From: Flavobacteriaceae bacterium
Lineage (GTDB): Bacteria > Bacteroidota > Bacteroidia > Flavobacteriales > Flavobacteriaceae
Length of the DNA stretch: 22,261 nucleotides
Assembly: GCA_029238555.1 (NCBI GenBank)
Contig: JAQWFV010000093.1
Span: 1 to 22,261, forward strand
Reading direction: 5' to 3'
Part shown: positions 1 to 6,273 of the stretch, piece by piece
Position numbering within the stretch: the first letter of the stretch is position 1
How the letters are laid out: every line of letters starts with the position of its first letter
Notes under the pieces: model-generated
Told to the model about the DNA's origin: nothing
The model's input: only the letters and a program-made list of their open reading frames with translations
Database searches by the model: none
Position numbers and translations under genes: made by a program

Positions 1-315
1 GGTCACATAGTCGTCATTCATTTTTTTTGATTCCTGAATGGCTTGTTGTAATACTGTGCTCGCTTCTCTTGACCAACCAATTTCCGCTCCTTGTACAGTG
101 GCTTTTTGAACCAACATTTGATCCAATATCTGCTGTAGCATGGGAACATTGACCTCCATTTTCTTTAATAGAAAAGGCATGAGGTGTTGGTCTGTTTTAA
201 ATAAGGCCTTAAATAAATGCGCTACATCAATTTCTGCATGTGAATATCCCATAGCAATTTGTTGGGCTTCCCCAAGTGCCTCTTGGGCTTTGATGGTAAA
301 GTTATTAAGTTGCAT
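1..315 (-). CDS. clpB: ATP-dependent disaggregase ClpB, N-terminal part (gene runs off the left edge)
   Basis: Reading the minus strand from the ATG at 315 gives 105 codons open to the window edge. The product begins MQLNNFTIKAQEALGEAQQI and contains HAEIDVAHLFKALF and a DDYVT stretch. These match the Clp N-terminal repeat domain of ClpB, including the phrase that normally precedes the first AAA+ domain. ClpB is a cytoplasmic hexameric AAA+ disaggregase that works with DnaK to rescue aggregated proteins; the family is about 860 residues long, so only about one eighth is visible. No AAA+ motif can be checked here. The gene is divergent from the bacilliredoxin gene. Its upstream region carries a sigma-54-like element and TGAC/TGTC half-sites also found at dnaK, listed separately. 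The family call is firm; whether the full gene is intact is unknown. Confidence 0.93.
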   Translation of the reverse strand, partial: MQLNNFTIKAQEALGEAQQIAMGYSHAEIDVAHLFKALFKTDQHLMPFLLKKMEVNVPMLQQILDQMLVQKATVQGAEIGWSREASTVLQQAIQESKKMNDDYVT

Positions 316-350
316 ATAATATTGTTTTAAGGGTTAATTAATACAAATAC

Positions 351-366
351 TGCAATGTTAGGTCCA
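351..366 (-). promoter_or_regulatory. Sigma-54-like -24/-12 promoter element of clpB
   Basis: On the minus strand the sequence TGGACCTAACATTGCA has TGG at the -24 position and TTGCA at the -12 position, with the spacing of the sigma-54 consensus (TGGCACG-N4-TTGCW). It lacks the CA after TGG. A start about 12 nt downstream of the -12 GC would leave a leader of roughly 25 nt before the clpB ATG at 315. No perfect TAnnTTTG box lies in this upstream region. The assignment is inferred from spacing and from the matching element at dnaK. Confidence 0.45.
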
Positions 367-379
367 AAGCGTTAAAACA

Positions 380-391
380 GACAAAAGGTCA
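380..391 (-). promoter_or_regulatory. Proximal TGAC-N4-TGTC operator-like site of clpB
   Basis: The minus strand reads TGAC-CTTT-TGTC. The second half-site starts 17 nt upstream of the TGG of the sigma-54-like element, leaving 13 nt between them. The same distance separates TGTC and TGG at dnaK. The binding protein is unknown. Confidence 0.45.
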
Positions 392-411
392 CCTAATCCC
401 TTTAAAAACAA

Positions 412-423
412 GACATTTAGTCA
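412..423 (-). promoter_or_regulatory. Distal TGAC-N4-TGTC operator-like site of clpB
   Basis: A second copy, TGAC-TAAA-TGTC on the minus strand, lies 32 bp upstream of the first copy, about three helical turns and thus on the same DNA face. It lies between the clpB promoter and the divergent bacilliredoxin promoter, so it could affect either gene. Confidence 0.35.
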
Positions 424-444
424 GTTTAATTTCAATTTTTACTG

Positions 445-452
445 TAATTTTG
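445..452 (+). promoter_or_regulatory. Bacteroidota -7 box of the bacilliredoxin gene
   Basis: TAATTTTG is a full match to the TAnnTTTG motif of the Bacteroidota primary sigma factor. It overlaps the TTG codon at 450 that opens the longest reading frame, so that TTG cannot be the start; the ATG at 486 fits instead. No clear -33 element is seen. Confidence 0.5.
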
Positions 453-485
453 TCTTGTAAATCACCCATTGAAAAATATGCCCCT

Positions 486-878
486 ATGTTTAAAAAATTT
501 TTTAAAACAAACGATTCAGATAAAGAGATCAAAAATGTACCTGCTTTGTCTTGGAAACCATTGCAAAGTGAAGCACAATTGGAAGATATTAAAGCGCAAT
601 CAAATGTGAGGTTACAGATTATTTACAAACACTCTTCTAGCTGTGGAATCAGTAGTATGGTACTCAGACAACTAGAAAAATCCCTAATAAAATTTAATGG
701 TAGGGCAGATTTTTACTTCTTAGACTTATTGTCTTTCAGGTCGGTCTCCAATGAGGTGGCCAGTAGGTTTCAGGTACTGCACCAATCACCTCAATTAATT
801 TTATTAAAAAATGATACTGTTGTAGCCCACGATTCACATTACGATTTATTGCAATTACCCATTGAAAAGTATCTTTAA
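486..878 (+). CDS. ytxJ: Bacillithiol-system redox-active protein, YtxJ/BrxC family
   Basis: The 130-aa product is a small thioredoxin-fold protein of the YtxJ (DUF2847) family, which includes the monothiol bacilliredoxin BrxC. Members reduce bacillithiol mixed disulfides on cytoplasmic proteins. Family-typical phrases are YKHSSSCGISSM with the single redox cysteine at residue 53, and the C-terminal SPQLILLKN and SHYDL segments. The cysteine context is SCGIS where the Bacillus type has TCPIS. No signal peptide is present. I chose the ATG at 486 because the longer frame opens with a TTG inside the -7 promoter box; the extra residues from that frame (MSCKSPIEKYAP) are not family-like. The gene stands alone, divergent from clpB and separated from glyA by its own promoter. 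Use of bacillithiol by this organism is inferred from the family only. Confidence 0.82.
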   Translation: MFKKFFKTNDSDKEIKNVPALSWKPLQSEAQLEDIKAQSNVRLQIIYKHSSSCGISSMVLRQLEKSLIKFNGRADFYFLDLLSFRSVSNEVASRFQVLHQSPQLILLKNDTVVAHDSHYDLLQLPIEKYL

Positions 879-959
879 GGGGTTTTTAGATTGTTAATAT
901 CATTTAATAAAAACACTTATTTTTTACGCCAAGTAAACCATTTATAGCCCTTCTATTCG

Positions 960-967
960 TATTTTTG
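960..967 (+). promoter_or_regulatory. Bacteroidota -7 box of glyA
   Basis: TATTTTTG matches TAnnTTTG exactly and ends 25 nt before the glyA ATG, which would give a leader of about 20 nt. Confidence 0.5.
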
Positions 968-992
968 TGGCTTAAATTATAAACTGCTCATT

Positions 993-2267
993 ATGCAACG
1001 CGACACCCTAATTTTTGATTTAATAAAAGAAGAAGAAGCCAGACAGATAGAAGGCATTGAACTAATAGCTTCTGAAAATTTTACTAGCCCCCAAGTAATG
1101 GAAGCTGCAGGTTCTGTATTAACCAATAAATATGCTGAAGGCTATCCTGGTAAAAGATATTATGGAGGTTGTGAAATAGTAGATGAGGTGGAGCAAATTG
1201 CTATAGACCGCGCAAAAGAACTTTTTGGTGCTGCTTATGCAAATGTACAGCCACATTCAGGTTCCCAAGCTAATGCAGCTGTTTTTCACGCTTGCTTAAA
1301 GCCTGGAGACACTATATTGGGTTTTGATTTATCTCATGGCGGGCATTTAACACACGGTTCTCCAGTTAATTTCTCTGGACGCCTCTACAATCCTACGTTT
1401 TATGGCGTAGAAAGAGAAACTGGTTTGTTAAACTACGACAATATTGAAGCCATTGCAATCAAAGAGCAGCCTAAATTAATTATTGCAGGGGCTTCTGCAT
1501 ATTCAAGAGATATAGACTTTAAAAGATTTAGAGCTATTGCAGATAAAGTTGGCGCGTTACTTTTAGCAGATATTTCTCATCCATCTGGACTCATTGCGAA
1601 GGGTATACTAAACGATCCAATTCCTCATTGTCATGTAGTAACTACTACTACACATAAAACTTTAAGAGGTCCAAGAGGTGGATTAATACTTATGGGAAAT
1701 GATTTTGATAATCCTTTTGGAATTACCTTAAAAGATGGCTCTTTAAGAAAAATGTCTTCTTTGTTAGATCTTGCCGTATTTCCTGGAAATCAAGGAGGTC
1801 CTTTAGAGCATATTATAGCGGCAAAAGCGATTGCTTTTGGAGAAGCATTATCGGAACCTTTTTTACATTATATGTTACAAGTAAAGAAAAACGCAGCGTC
1901 TATGGCAGAAGCTTTTGTAGCTAAGGGCTATGATATTATTTCTGGAGGAACAGACAATCACATGATGTTAATAGACCTCAGAAATAAAGGGATTAACGGT
2001 AAGCAAGCTGAATTTGCCTTGGTACAAGCAGATATTACAGCCAACAAGAACATGGTTCCTTTTGACGACAAATCTCCCTTTGTTACCTCTGGAATTAGAT
2101 TTGGGACTGCAGCAATCACTACCAGAGGCTTAAATGAATCAGATATGAAAACAGTGGTGGATCTTATAGACAGGGTTTTATCTGATATAGATAATGAAGC
2201 ATCAATAGCAGAGGTTAAAGATGAGGTGAATGCGTTAATGGGTCATAGGGCATTATTTAATGCTTAG
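993..2267 (+). CDS. glyA: Serine hydroxymethyltransferase
   Basis: The 424-aa product interconverts serine plus tetrahydrofolate with glycine plus 5,10-methylene-tetrahydrofolate in the cytoplasm; it is the main entry to one-carbon metabolism. Family signatures are clear: [20 protein letters not shown] near residue 22, [15 protein letters not shown] near 45, [12 protein letters not shown] near 86, and the PLP-lysine motif [16 protein letters not shown] with the Schiff-base lysine at K222. Length is normal for the family. The start is set by the -7 box just upstream and by the usual N-terminal distance to the IASENF motif. The gene is monocistronic and ends at a strong hairpin terminator shared with the convergent gene on the other strand. 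Nothing in it looks truncated or transferred. Confidence 0.97.
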   Translation: MQRDTLIFDLIKEEEARQIEGIELIASENFTSPQVMEAAGSVLTNKYAEGYPGKRYYGGCEIVDEVEQIAIDRAKELFGAAYANVQPHSGSQANAAVFHACLKPGDTILGFDLSHGGHLTHGSPVNFSGRLYNPTFYGVERETGLLNYDNIEAIAIKEQPKLIIAGASAYSRDIDFKRFRAIADKVGALLLADISHPSGLIAKGILNDPIPHCHVVTTTTHKTLRGPRGGLILMGNDFDNPFGITLKDGSLRKMSSLLDLAVFPGNQGGPLEHIIAAKAIAFGEALSEPFLHYMLQVKKNAASMAEAFVAKGYDIISGGTDNHMMLIDLRNKGINGKQAEFALVQADITANKNMVPFDDKSPFVTSGIRFGTAAITTRGLNESDMKTVVDLIDRVLSDIDNEASIAEVKDEVNALMGHRALFNA

Positions 2268-2290
2268 ATTAATTCCCCCCAAAAATCAAA

Positions 2291-2322
2291 AAGGGCTGTC
2301 AATTAAGACAGCCTTTTTTTTT
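2291..2322. terminator. Bidirectional intrinsic terminator after glyA
   Basis: A 7-bp stem GGCTGTC / GACAGCC (2294-2300 with 2307-2313) has an AATTAA loop, is followed by nine T on the plus strand and is preceded by an A-rich tract. It separates glyA from the convergent gene ending at 2361, so it can serve both strands. Confidence 0.88.
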
Positions 2323-2360
2323 ATCCATAAATCCAACCAAATAAGATTTATAAATACACT

Positions 2361-2912
2361 TTAAATAGCAATGCTTTGACTTCCAATAGCCCAAACATTT
2401 TTATTTTGTAAATGATAGCTAAATTCTTCTATCTCTTCAGGGAAGTACAAACGCCAAGTATCAAAACAAGCATTTAATTTATGTAATCGAGATTTTTCTA
2501 AGGTTATATGAATTTCTTCAGGAGTACAGTCGCCAAATTTTGAAATATAGGGTAGGTGTTGGTAAATATTGCATAGAATATCTTCAATCCCATTTTCTAA
2601 ATCAGCACCTGATTCAATACCAATAGATATGAGGCAGTCTTTAAAATGTAAATTAAATGAACTAACCTGAGCTTTGTGTTCTTGAGCTATAATTGTTTTG
2701 ATCATAGCGTCAACACCAATATAATTGCCCTGCACCATAGGAACTTCTTCTACTAAATTGAATTGCAATCCATTGGACAGTAAAAATGAACTAAAGGCGT
2801 TAATATTTATGATGTTTGTGCCTATATGAGTACTTTCCATTCGAGAGACAATAGAGTGAACCGGCTTTTCTGTAGTCATCTTCACTAGGGTATTCACGTT
2901 TATATCTCCCAT
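2361..2912 (-). CDS. Conserved-looking protein of unknown function (183 aa)
   Basis: I do not recognise this protein. It is 183 residues long, without signal peptide, membrane segment or obvious cofactor motif. The composition is that of a soluble, mixed alpha/beta cytoplasmic protein. A start upstream at 2948 is possible in frame, but a perfect -7 box lies between the two methionines, so translation most likely begins at the ATG at 2912 (MGDINVNTLVKM). A further methionine at residue 12 of this form is a weaker alternative. The gene is convergent with glyA and follows the response-regulator gene, on the same strand, after more than 100 nt that contain its own promoter and an imperfect palindrome. 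That layout suggests it is separately regulated and could be a target of a neighbouring regulator, but this is only positional inference. Confidence 0.7.
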   Translation of the reverse strand: MGDINVNTLVKMTTEKPVHSIVSRMESTHIGTNIININAFSSFLLSNGLQFNLVEEVPMVQGNYIGVDAMIKTIIAQEHKAQVSSFNLHFKDCLISIGIESGADLENGIEDILCNIYQHLPYISKFGDCTPEEIHITLEKSRLHKLNACFDTWRLYFPEEIEEFSYHLQNKNVWAIGSQSIAI

Positions 2913-2931
2913 AATATTTGTATTTATACGA

Positions 2932-2939
2932 CAAAGATA
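2932..2939 (-). promoter_or_regulatory. Bacteroidota -7 box of the unknown 183-aa gene
   Basis: The minus strand reads TATCTTTG, a full TAnnTTTG match, 20 nt from the ATG at 2912. It rules out the more upstream in-frame methionine at 2948. Confidence 0.5.
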
Positions 2940-2950
2940 TATAAGCACTT

Positions 2951-2975
2951 AAGGCTTAGACTATAGCTAGACCTT
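2951..2975. repeat. Imperfect palindrome overlapping the -33 region of the 183-aa gene
   Basis: AAGG...TAG...CTA...CCTT forms an imperfect dyad, with TAGAC also repeated directly inside it. It lies where the -33 element of the promoter at 2932-2939 should be, the usual place for a repressor or activator site. It is not followed by a T tract on either strand, so it is not a terminator. Confidence 0.3.
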
Positions 2976-3022
2976 AGAATAAGTAAGGTTGAAAAATTAA
3001 ATGAATATACTTTGGTAGTAAA

Positions 3023-3691
3023 CTATATAAAACCTCGTTGTTTGGCTTGATGTAATAAGGCCTGATCGTTTTGCTTGTCAATGTCAAAAAGTGATTTAAT
3101 ATGCCTTTTTCTACTCTCTATTCCAGCTAAAGAAAGCGGAATAGTCTTGGTCATGTCTTTTGTTTTTACCCCCAGCGATAATAAATGCATAATGTCTTTG
3201 TCTAACTGATCTAAGGGTAAATCATTCGCCAATCTTTTTCTAATTGTGGCTAAAGTTCCTTTAGAATAAAAAGGAGGACTAGTCATAACTGTGTGTACCA
3301 TAGTAGTTAAACTCTCCTTGTTTATATCTGATTTAACCAAATAACCCTCAGGATCAAGATTGCTTAATATGCTATTTACCCTATAGCTATCTGAGAAACT
3401 AGACATAAAAACTATTTTGCTTTCTGGAGACTTTAATCTACCATAAGCCCCTAAATCTTCACCGTTTTTTGCATCCGGTTCTTCATATGTGGCTAACATT
3501 ACATCCAGAAAAATAATATCGTAGCCAAAGCCAGAAAGGCTTAGGTCAATTTTTTCTTTACCTTCATCAAAACTCTTTGCGGTGTCTAACTGAATACTGG
3601 TACCATTAAAATCTATGCGCTCTAGGATGTATTTATATCCCATCATGCTCATTTCATGATCGTCTACTGTTAAAATTCTTAGTTTATCCAT
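3023..3691 (-). CDS. Response regulator, REC domain plus divergent LuxR-type HTH
   Basis: The 222-aa product is a two-component response regulator acting in the cytoplasm. Residues 1-135 form a receiver domain: acidic pair D10-D11 in ILTVDDHE, phospho-acceptor D63 in IIFLDVML, the Ser pair at 97-98 in VFMSSFS and the conserved lysine K120 in GYLVKSD. Residues 160-205 resemble a LuxR/NarL-type helix-turn-helix (LDKDIMHLLSLGVKTKDM), but the recognition helix is divergent, so DNA binding is likely rather than certain. I start it at the ATG at 3691; the frame can be extended five codons upstream, but MIIITMDKLRILTVDDHE places extra residues before the first strand. A short dyad (GTGAT-N4-ATCAC, 3693-3706) sits right before the start. 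No histidine kinase is nearby, so the partner is elsewhere. It may be the last gene of an operon with the thioesterase and cyclotransferase (37-nt gap). Confidence 0.85.
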   Translation of the reverse strand: MDKLRILTVDDHEMSMMGYKYILERIDFNGTSIQLDTAKSFDEGKEKIDLSLSGFGYDIIFLDVMLATYEEPDAKNGEDLGAYGRLKSPESKIVFMSSFSDSYRVNSILSNLDPEGYLVKSDINKESLTTMVHTVMTSPPFYSKGTLATIRKRLANDLPLDQLDKDIMHLLSLGVKTKDMTKTIPLSLAGIESRKRHIKSLFDIDKQNDQALLHQAKQRGFI

Positions 3692-3692
3692 G

Positions 3693-3706
3693 GTGATAAT
3701 AATCAC
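3693..3706. repeat. Short dyad just upstream of the response regulator
   Basis: GTGAT-AATA-ATCAC is a perfect 5-bp inverted repeat two bases from the start codon, in the presumed leader of the response-regulator gene. It could be an autoregulatory site or a small leader hairpin. A near-match to the -7 motif (TATATTTA on the minus strand) lies immediately upstream of it. Confidence 0.25.
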
Positions 3707-3728
3707 TTAAATATACGAAACTTACCGC

Positions 3729-4115
3729 CTATTCCTTAAAAATATCCGACACATTTTCAGGAATTCTCTTGGGCTTGAACGTATTTGCATCTAACAAACA
3801 CCATGAAGTGGTTGAGGTTACCGAGGCTTTACTATCACTTTCGTTATAAAACTCAACTATTCTAGTAGCCATGGCGCCATTAGAAGATTCTAAATATGTT
3901 TTCACACTGATATTATTACCTATAAAACTTGCTTTTCTGTATTCTATACAGTGCTTTGTCATGACCCAAGCCCATTTTTCTTGCATTTCTTTAGGTGCTT
4001 TTTCTCTCCAGTGGGAAAGCGCAATGTCTTGCACCCAATCTACATATTTTACATTATTTACATGATTTAGTTCATCCAAATCACATTGTTGTACCCTTAT
4101 TTTTTTTTCAAACAT
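3729..4115 (-). CDS. Acyl-CoA thioesterase, 4HBT hotdog fold
   Basis: The 128-aa product belongs to the 4-hydroxybenzoyl-CoA thioesterase / YbgC-FadM group, single-hotdog enzymes that hydrolyse acyl-CoA or acyl-ACP thioesters in the cytoplasm. The N-terminal motif VQQCDLDELNHVNNVKYVDW corresponds to the catalytic helix motif (D-x-D-x-x-x-HVNN-x-x-Y); D12 aligns with the catalytic aspartate. The remainder has the expected strands, ending in TSTTSWCLLDANTFKP. Length is normal. Its ATG shares a base with the stop codon of the upstream cyclotransferase gene (TAATG), so translation is probably coupled. The natural substrate cannot be told from sequence, and a link to the cyclotransferase lipoprotein in function is not obvious. 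Confidence 0.85.
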   Translation of the reverse strand: MFEKKIRVQQCDLDELNHVNNVKYVDWVQDIALSHWREKAPKEMQEKWAWVMTKHCIEYRKASFIGNNISVKTYLESSNGAMATRIVEFYNESDSKASVTSTTSWCLLDANTFKPKRIPENVSDIFKE

Positions 4116-5155
4116 TATTTCTTTTCTATACGTACTTCAAACATTTTGTCCCATTTCTTTCCCGTGACAAAAAAAGTGCCTCTTTTCGGGTGGTAAGCAA
4201 TTCCATTGAGAACATCTAGCTCAGGGTGGGGGGTGACCAATTTTTTTAATCCACTAAAATTAACGACCCCTTCAATGGCACCAGAGGTGGCATTAATCAC
4301 CATGACACTTTCCTTTAGGTAAACATTGGCATAAATAAGGCTATTAACATACTCTAATTCATTGGTGTTCTTAAAAAAGCTTTTGTTGGTGGCTAATTCA
4401 ATATGACTCACTTCGCTAAGATTTTGAGGATCTAAAAACCAAATTTTTTGAGAACCATCACTTTTAAAGAGTTTTTCGCCATCGTTACATAGTCCCCATC
4501 CTTCTTTGCTTTGGCCATAGGAGAATTGCGACAGTTCTTTAAAAGTTTGGGGATCAAATACAAACCCTTTACCGCTTTGCCAGGACAGCATATAAATACG
4601 ATCATTCAAAATGGTAATACCCTCCCCAAATATAGCTTCTGGAAGCGCTAATTTCTTGAGAACTTCACCCGTTTTAAAGTCTACTTTTCTCAGGCTTGAA
4701 TAACCTCTAAGGCCTGTGCTTTCATATAAAGTATCTCTGTAGAACTCTAGACCTTGAGTGTAGGCGTTTATGTCGTGAGGATAAGTATTTAAAATAGTAT
4801 AAGTGTACAGTTCTGGGCCTTTTTCTGCAAAAATTTTAATTTTTTCAGAAAGCTTATAAGCATCGTTATCTCCGCTAATTCTCAGCTCTAAAGTTTTGTT
4901 GCCTAAGCTATTCACTTCGAGTTTAACACTGTCACCTTTGGTTTCTAATGCTTTTCCGTCCAAGAAAAACGATAGGCTGTCAGGGGCCTTATCCCCATTG
5001 GAGGTTACTTTAAAACTAGCCCAATCTCCATGCCTATAGCGCTTGTCTTTATTAGTTAATTTTAAGCTGTAGGGTAGTAATTTTTTTTGAGAACCACCAC
5101 AAGCAAACATAAGAATGCTTAAAAAACTGAGGCTTAATATTTTAGGTATTTTCAT
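4115..5155 (-). CDS. Glutaminyl-peptide cyclotransferase, lipoprotein (PF05096-type beta-propeller)
   Basis: The 346-aa product resembles the plant/bacterial type of glutamine cyclotransferase, a five-bladed beta-propeller that converts N-terminal glutamine to pyroglutamate. Recognisable phrases are YPHDINAYTQGLEF, LYESTGLRGYSSLRKVDF, IFGEGITIL, the LNGIAYHP segment and the C-terminal FFVTGKKWDKMFEV. Starting at the ATG at 5155 gives a typical lipoprotein signal (MKIPKILSLSFLSILMFAC) with the lipid-modified Cys at residue 19, so it is exported and membrane-anchored. Residues 20-115 form an extra Bacteroidota-type N-terminal beta domain before the propeller. The first in-frame ATG, seven codons upstream, would add residues ahead of the signal and is less likely. 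It is the first gene of a possible three-gene operon and is divergent from the SRP RNA gene. Confidence 0.85.
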   Translation of the reverse strand: MKIPKILSLSFLSILMFACGGSQKKLLPYSLKLTNKDKRYRHGDWASFKVTSNGDKAPDSLSFFLDGKALETKGDSVKLEVNSLGNKTLELRISGDNDAYKLSEKIKIFAEKGPELYTYTILNTYPHDINAYTQGLEFYRDTLYESTGLRGYSSLRKVDFKTGEVLKKLALPEAIFGEGITILNDRIYMLSWQSGKGFVFDPQTFKELSQFSYGQSKEGWGLCNDGEKLFKSDGSQKIWFLDPQNLSEVSHIELATNKSFFKNTNELEYVNSLIYANVYLKESVMVINATSGAIEGVVNFSGLKKLVTPHPELDVLNGIAYHPKRGTFFVTGKKWDKMFEVRIEKK

Positions 5156-5243
5156 TGCGGTATATTTATAATTCACAAGGTATTTAATATAAATTAGATG
5201 TTAAAATGATCCCTAAAAAATTCGGAAAGCTTTAAGGTTTAAT

Positions 5244-5251
5244 TATATTTG
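5244..5251 (+). promoter_or_regulatory. Bacteroidota -7 box of the SRP RNA gene
   Basis: TATATTTG is a full TAnnTTTG match placed four bases before the first stem base of the SRP RNA, as expected for a directly transcribed RNA gene. Confidence 0.6.
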
Positions 5252-5254
5252 CAT

Positions 5255-5350
5255 GGGCAAGTCCTATACGACCAGCTCCTGCAGAATCCCCCAGGGTGGG
5301 AACACAGCAAGGGTATGTGGTTGTAGCGGTGCGATGTAGGTAGCTTGCCC
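5255..5350 (+). ncRNA. ffs: Signal recognition particle RNA (small, 4.5S type)
   Basis: The ~96-nt RNA has 5' GGGCAAG pairing with 3' CTTGCCC (5255-5261 with 5344-5350). Its apical domain carries the universal SRP signature: CAGG-GTG-GGAA-CAC-AGCA, a GGAA tetraloop closed by GTG/CAC and flanked by the asymmetric bulge that binds Ffh. With Ffh it targets nascent membrane and secreted proteins to the translocon. A perfect -7 box lies just upstream, and eight or more T follow the closing stem, so the RNA end doubles as a terminator. The exact 5' and 3' ends are inferred from the closing helix. An open reading frame on the opposite strand across this gene is coincidental. Confidence 0.93.
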
Positions 5351-5358
5351 TTTTTTTT
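5344..5358 (+). terminator. T-tract terminator closing the SRP RNA gene
   Basis: The last arm of the SRP RNA closing helix (CTTGCCC) runs directly into eight T, the form of an intrinsic terminator. The SDR start codon is 24 nt further on. Confidence 0.65.
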
Positions 5359-5382
5359 GTTTCTTTGTTTACATAAACAGAT

Positions 5383-6195
5383 ATGAAACCCCTCCCCATA
5401 ATTTTTATCACAGGTGCTTCTTCAGGAATTGGAAAATCCATTGGTATATACCTCACTGAAAAAGGCTGTAAAGTATACGGAACAGCTAGAAATCCAGACC
5501 AATACAAAGATTTTAACCATTTTCGTTTACTCGCCTTAGATGTTTCTAAACCAGATACAATACAGGCTGCTGTGGATGAAGTCTTATCTCTTTCTGGGCG
5601 TATAGATGTTTTGATAAATAATGCTGGAGTGGGCATCACAGGTCCCTTAGAAGAGACCCCATACGAGGCTATTGACCATTGTTATGATACAAATTTCAAA
5701 GGACCAATGCGGGTCATTGAAGCGGTATTGCCTGCTATGAGAAAGCAGCAATCGGGATTGATTATTAATATTACATCCATTGCTGGAGCGATGGGATTAC
5801 CATACAGAGGTATTTACTCTGCTTCAAAAGCTTCTTTGAGTATTATTACAGAAACTTATAGCATGGAGCTTAAACCTTTTGGTGTGCACTGCTGTACTTT
5901 AGCCCCCGGTGACTTTGCGACTAATATTGCCGCAGGCCGATACCACGTTGCCGCTAAAAAAACATCCCCTTACCATCCTTTTTATCAGCAGAATCTCGAT
6001 CAGATGAATACTCATGTTTCCGAAGGCTCAGATCCTATTGAAGTTGCGAAATCTGTATACAAAATAATGAATGCCAAGCAGCCTAAAGTTCATTATGTGG
6101 TGGGGAGTCCATTGCAGAAATTTTCTTTAGTACTCAAGAAACTACTGCCTAGCAAAGTATTCGAAAAGATGCTTTCAAAGCATTATAACTTGTAA
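5383..6195 (+). CDS. Short-chain dehydrogenase/reductase (SDR), classical type
   Basis: The 270-aa product is a cytoplasmic NAD(P)-dependent oxidoreductase of the classical SDR family. The cofactor motif TGASSGIG is at residues 10-17, the NNAG motif at 79-82, and the catalytic triad is S132 (NITSIAG), Y145 and K149 (YSASK). Length is near the family norm, with a C-terminal extension (residues 235-270) rich in Lys and Leu that may form a membrane-proximal or dimer helix. The arginine after YGTA in the second strand (TAR) suggests NADP(H) preference, as is common for this subgroup. Substrate cannot be predicted. It follows the SRP RNA terminator closely and has no evident TAnnTTTG box of its own, so partial read-through from ffs is conceivable. 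Confidence 0.88.
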   Translation: MKPLPIIFITGASSGIGKSIGIYLTEKGCKVYGTARNPDQYKDFNHFRLLALDVSKPDTIQAAVDEVLSLSGRIDVLINNAGVGITGPLEETPYEAIDHCYDTNFKGPMRVIEAVLPAMRKQQSGLIINITSIAGAMGLPYRGIYSASKASLSIITETYSMELKPFGVHCCTLAPGDFATNIAAGRYHVAAKKTSPYHPFYQQNLDQMNTHVSEGSDPIEVAKSVYKIMNAKQPKVHYVVGSPLQKFSLVLKKLLPSKVFEKMLSKHYNL

Positions 6196-6210
6196 AATAT
6201 TTTTTGATTA

Positions 6211-6223
6211 AAGTCAATGACTT
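6211..6223. repeat. Perfect dyad abutting a -7-like box upstream of the transaldolase gene
   Basis: AAGTCA-A-TGACTT is a perfect 6-bp inverted repeat with a single central base. It overlaps the first base of TATATTTA (6223-6230), a 7/8 match to the -7 motif, about 45 nt before the transaldolase ATG. The placement is typical of an operator. Confidence 0.35.
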
Positions 6224-6273
6224 ATATTTAGTCTTTATAACATTTATTAATCCTTTCCTTTAAAACAAATCAC

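Noticed and set aside
450..485. TTG start adding 12 residues to the bacilliredoxin
   Set aside because: The TTG overlaps the -7 promoter box, so it would lie upstream of the transcript.
5232..5639. 135-aa frame on the minus strand
   Set aside because: It runs antisense through the SRP RNA and the start of the SDR gene, and has no family resemblance or promoter; it is a chance frame.
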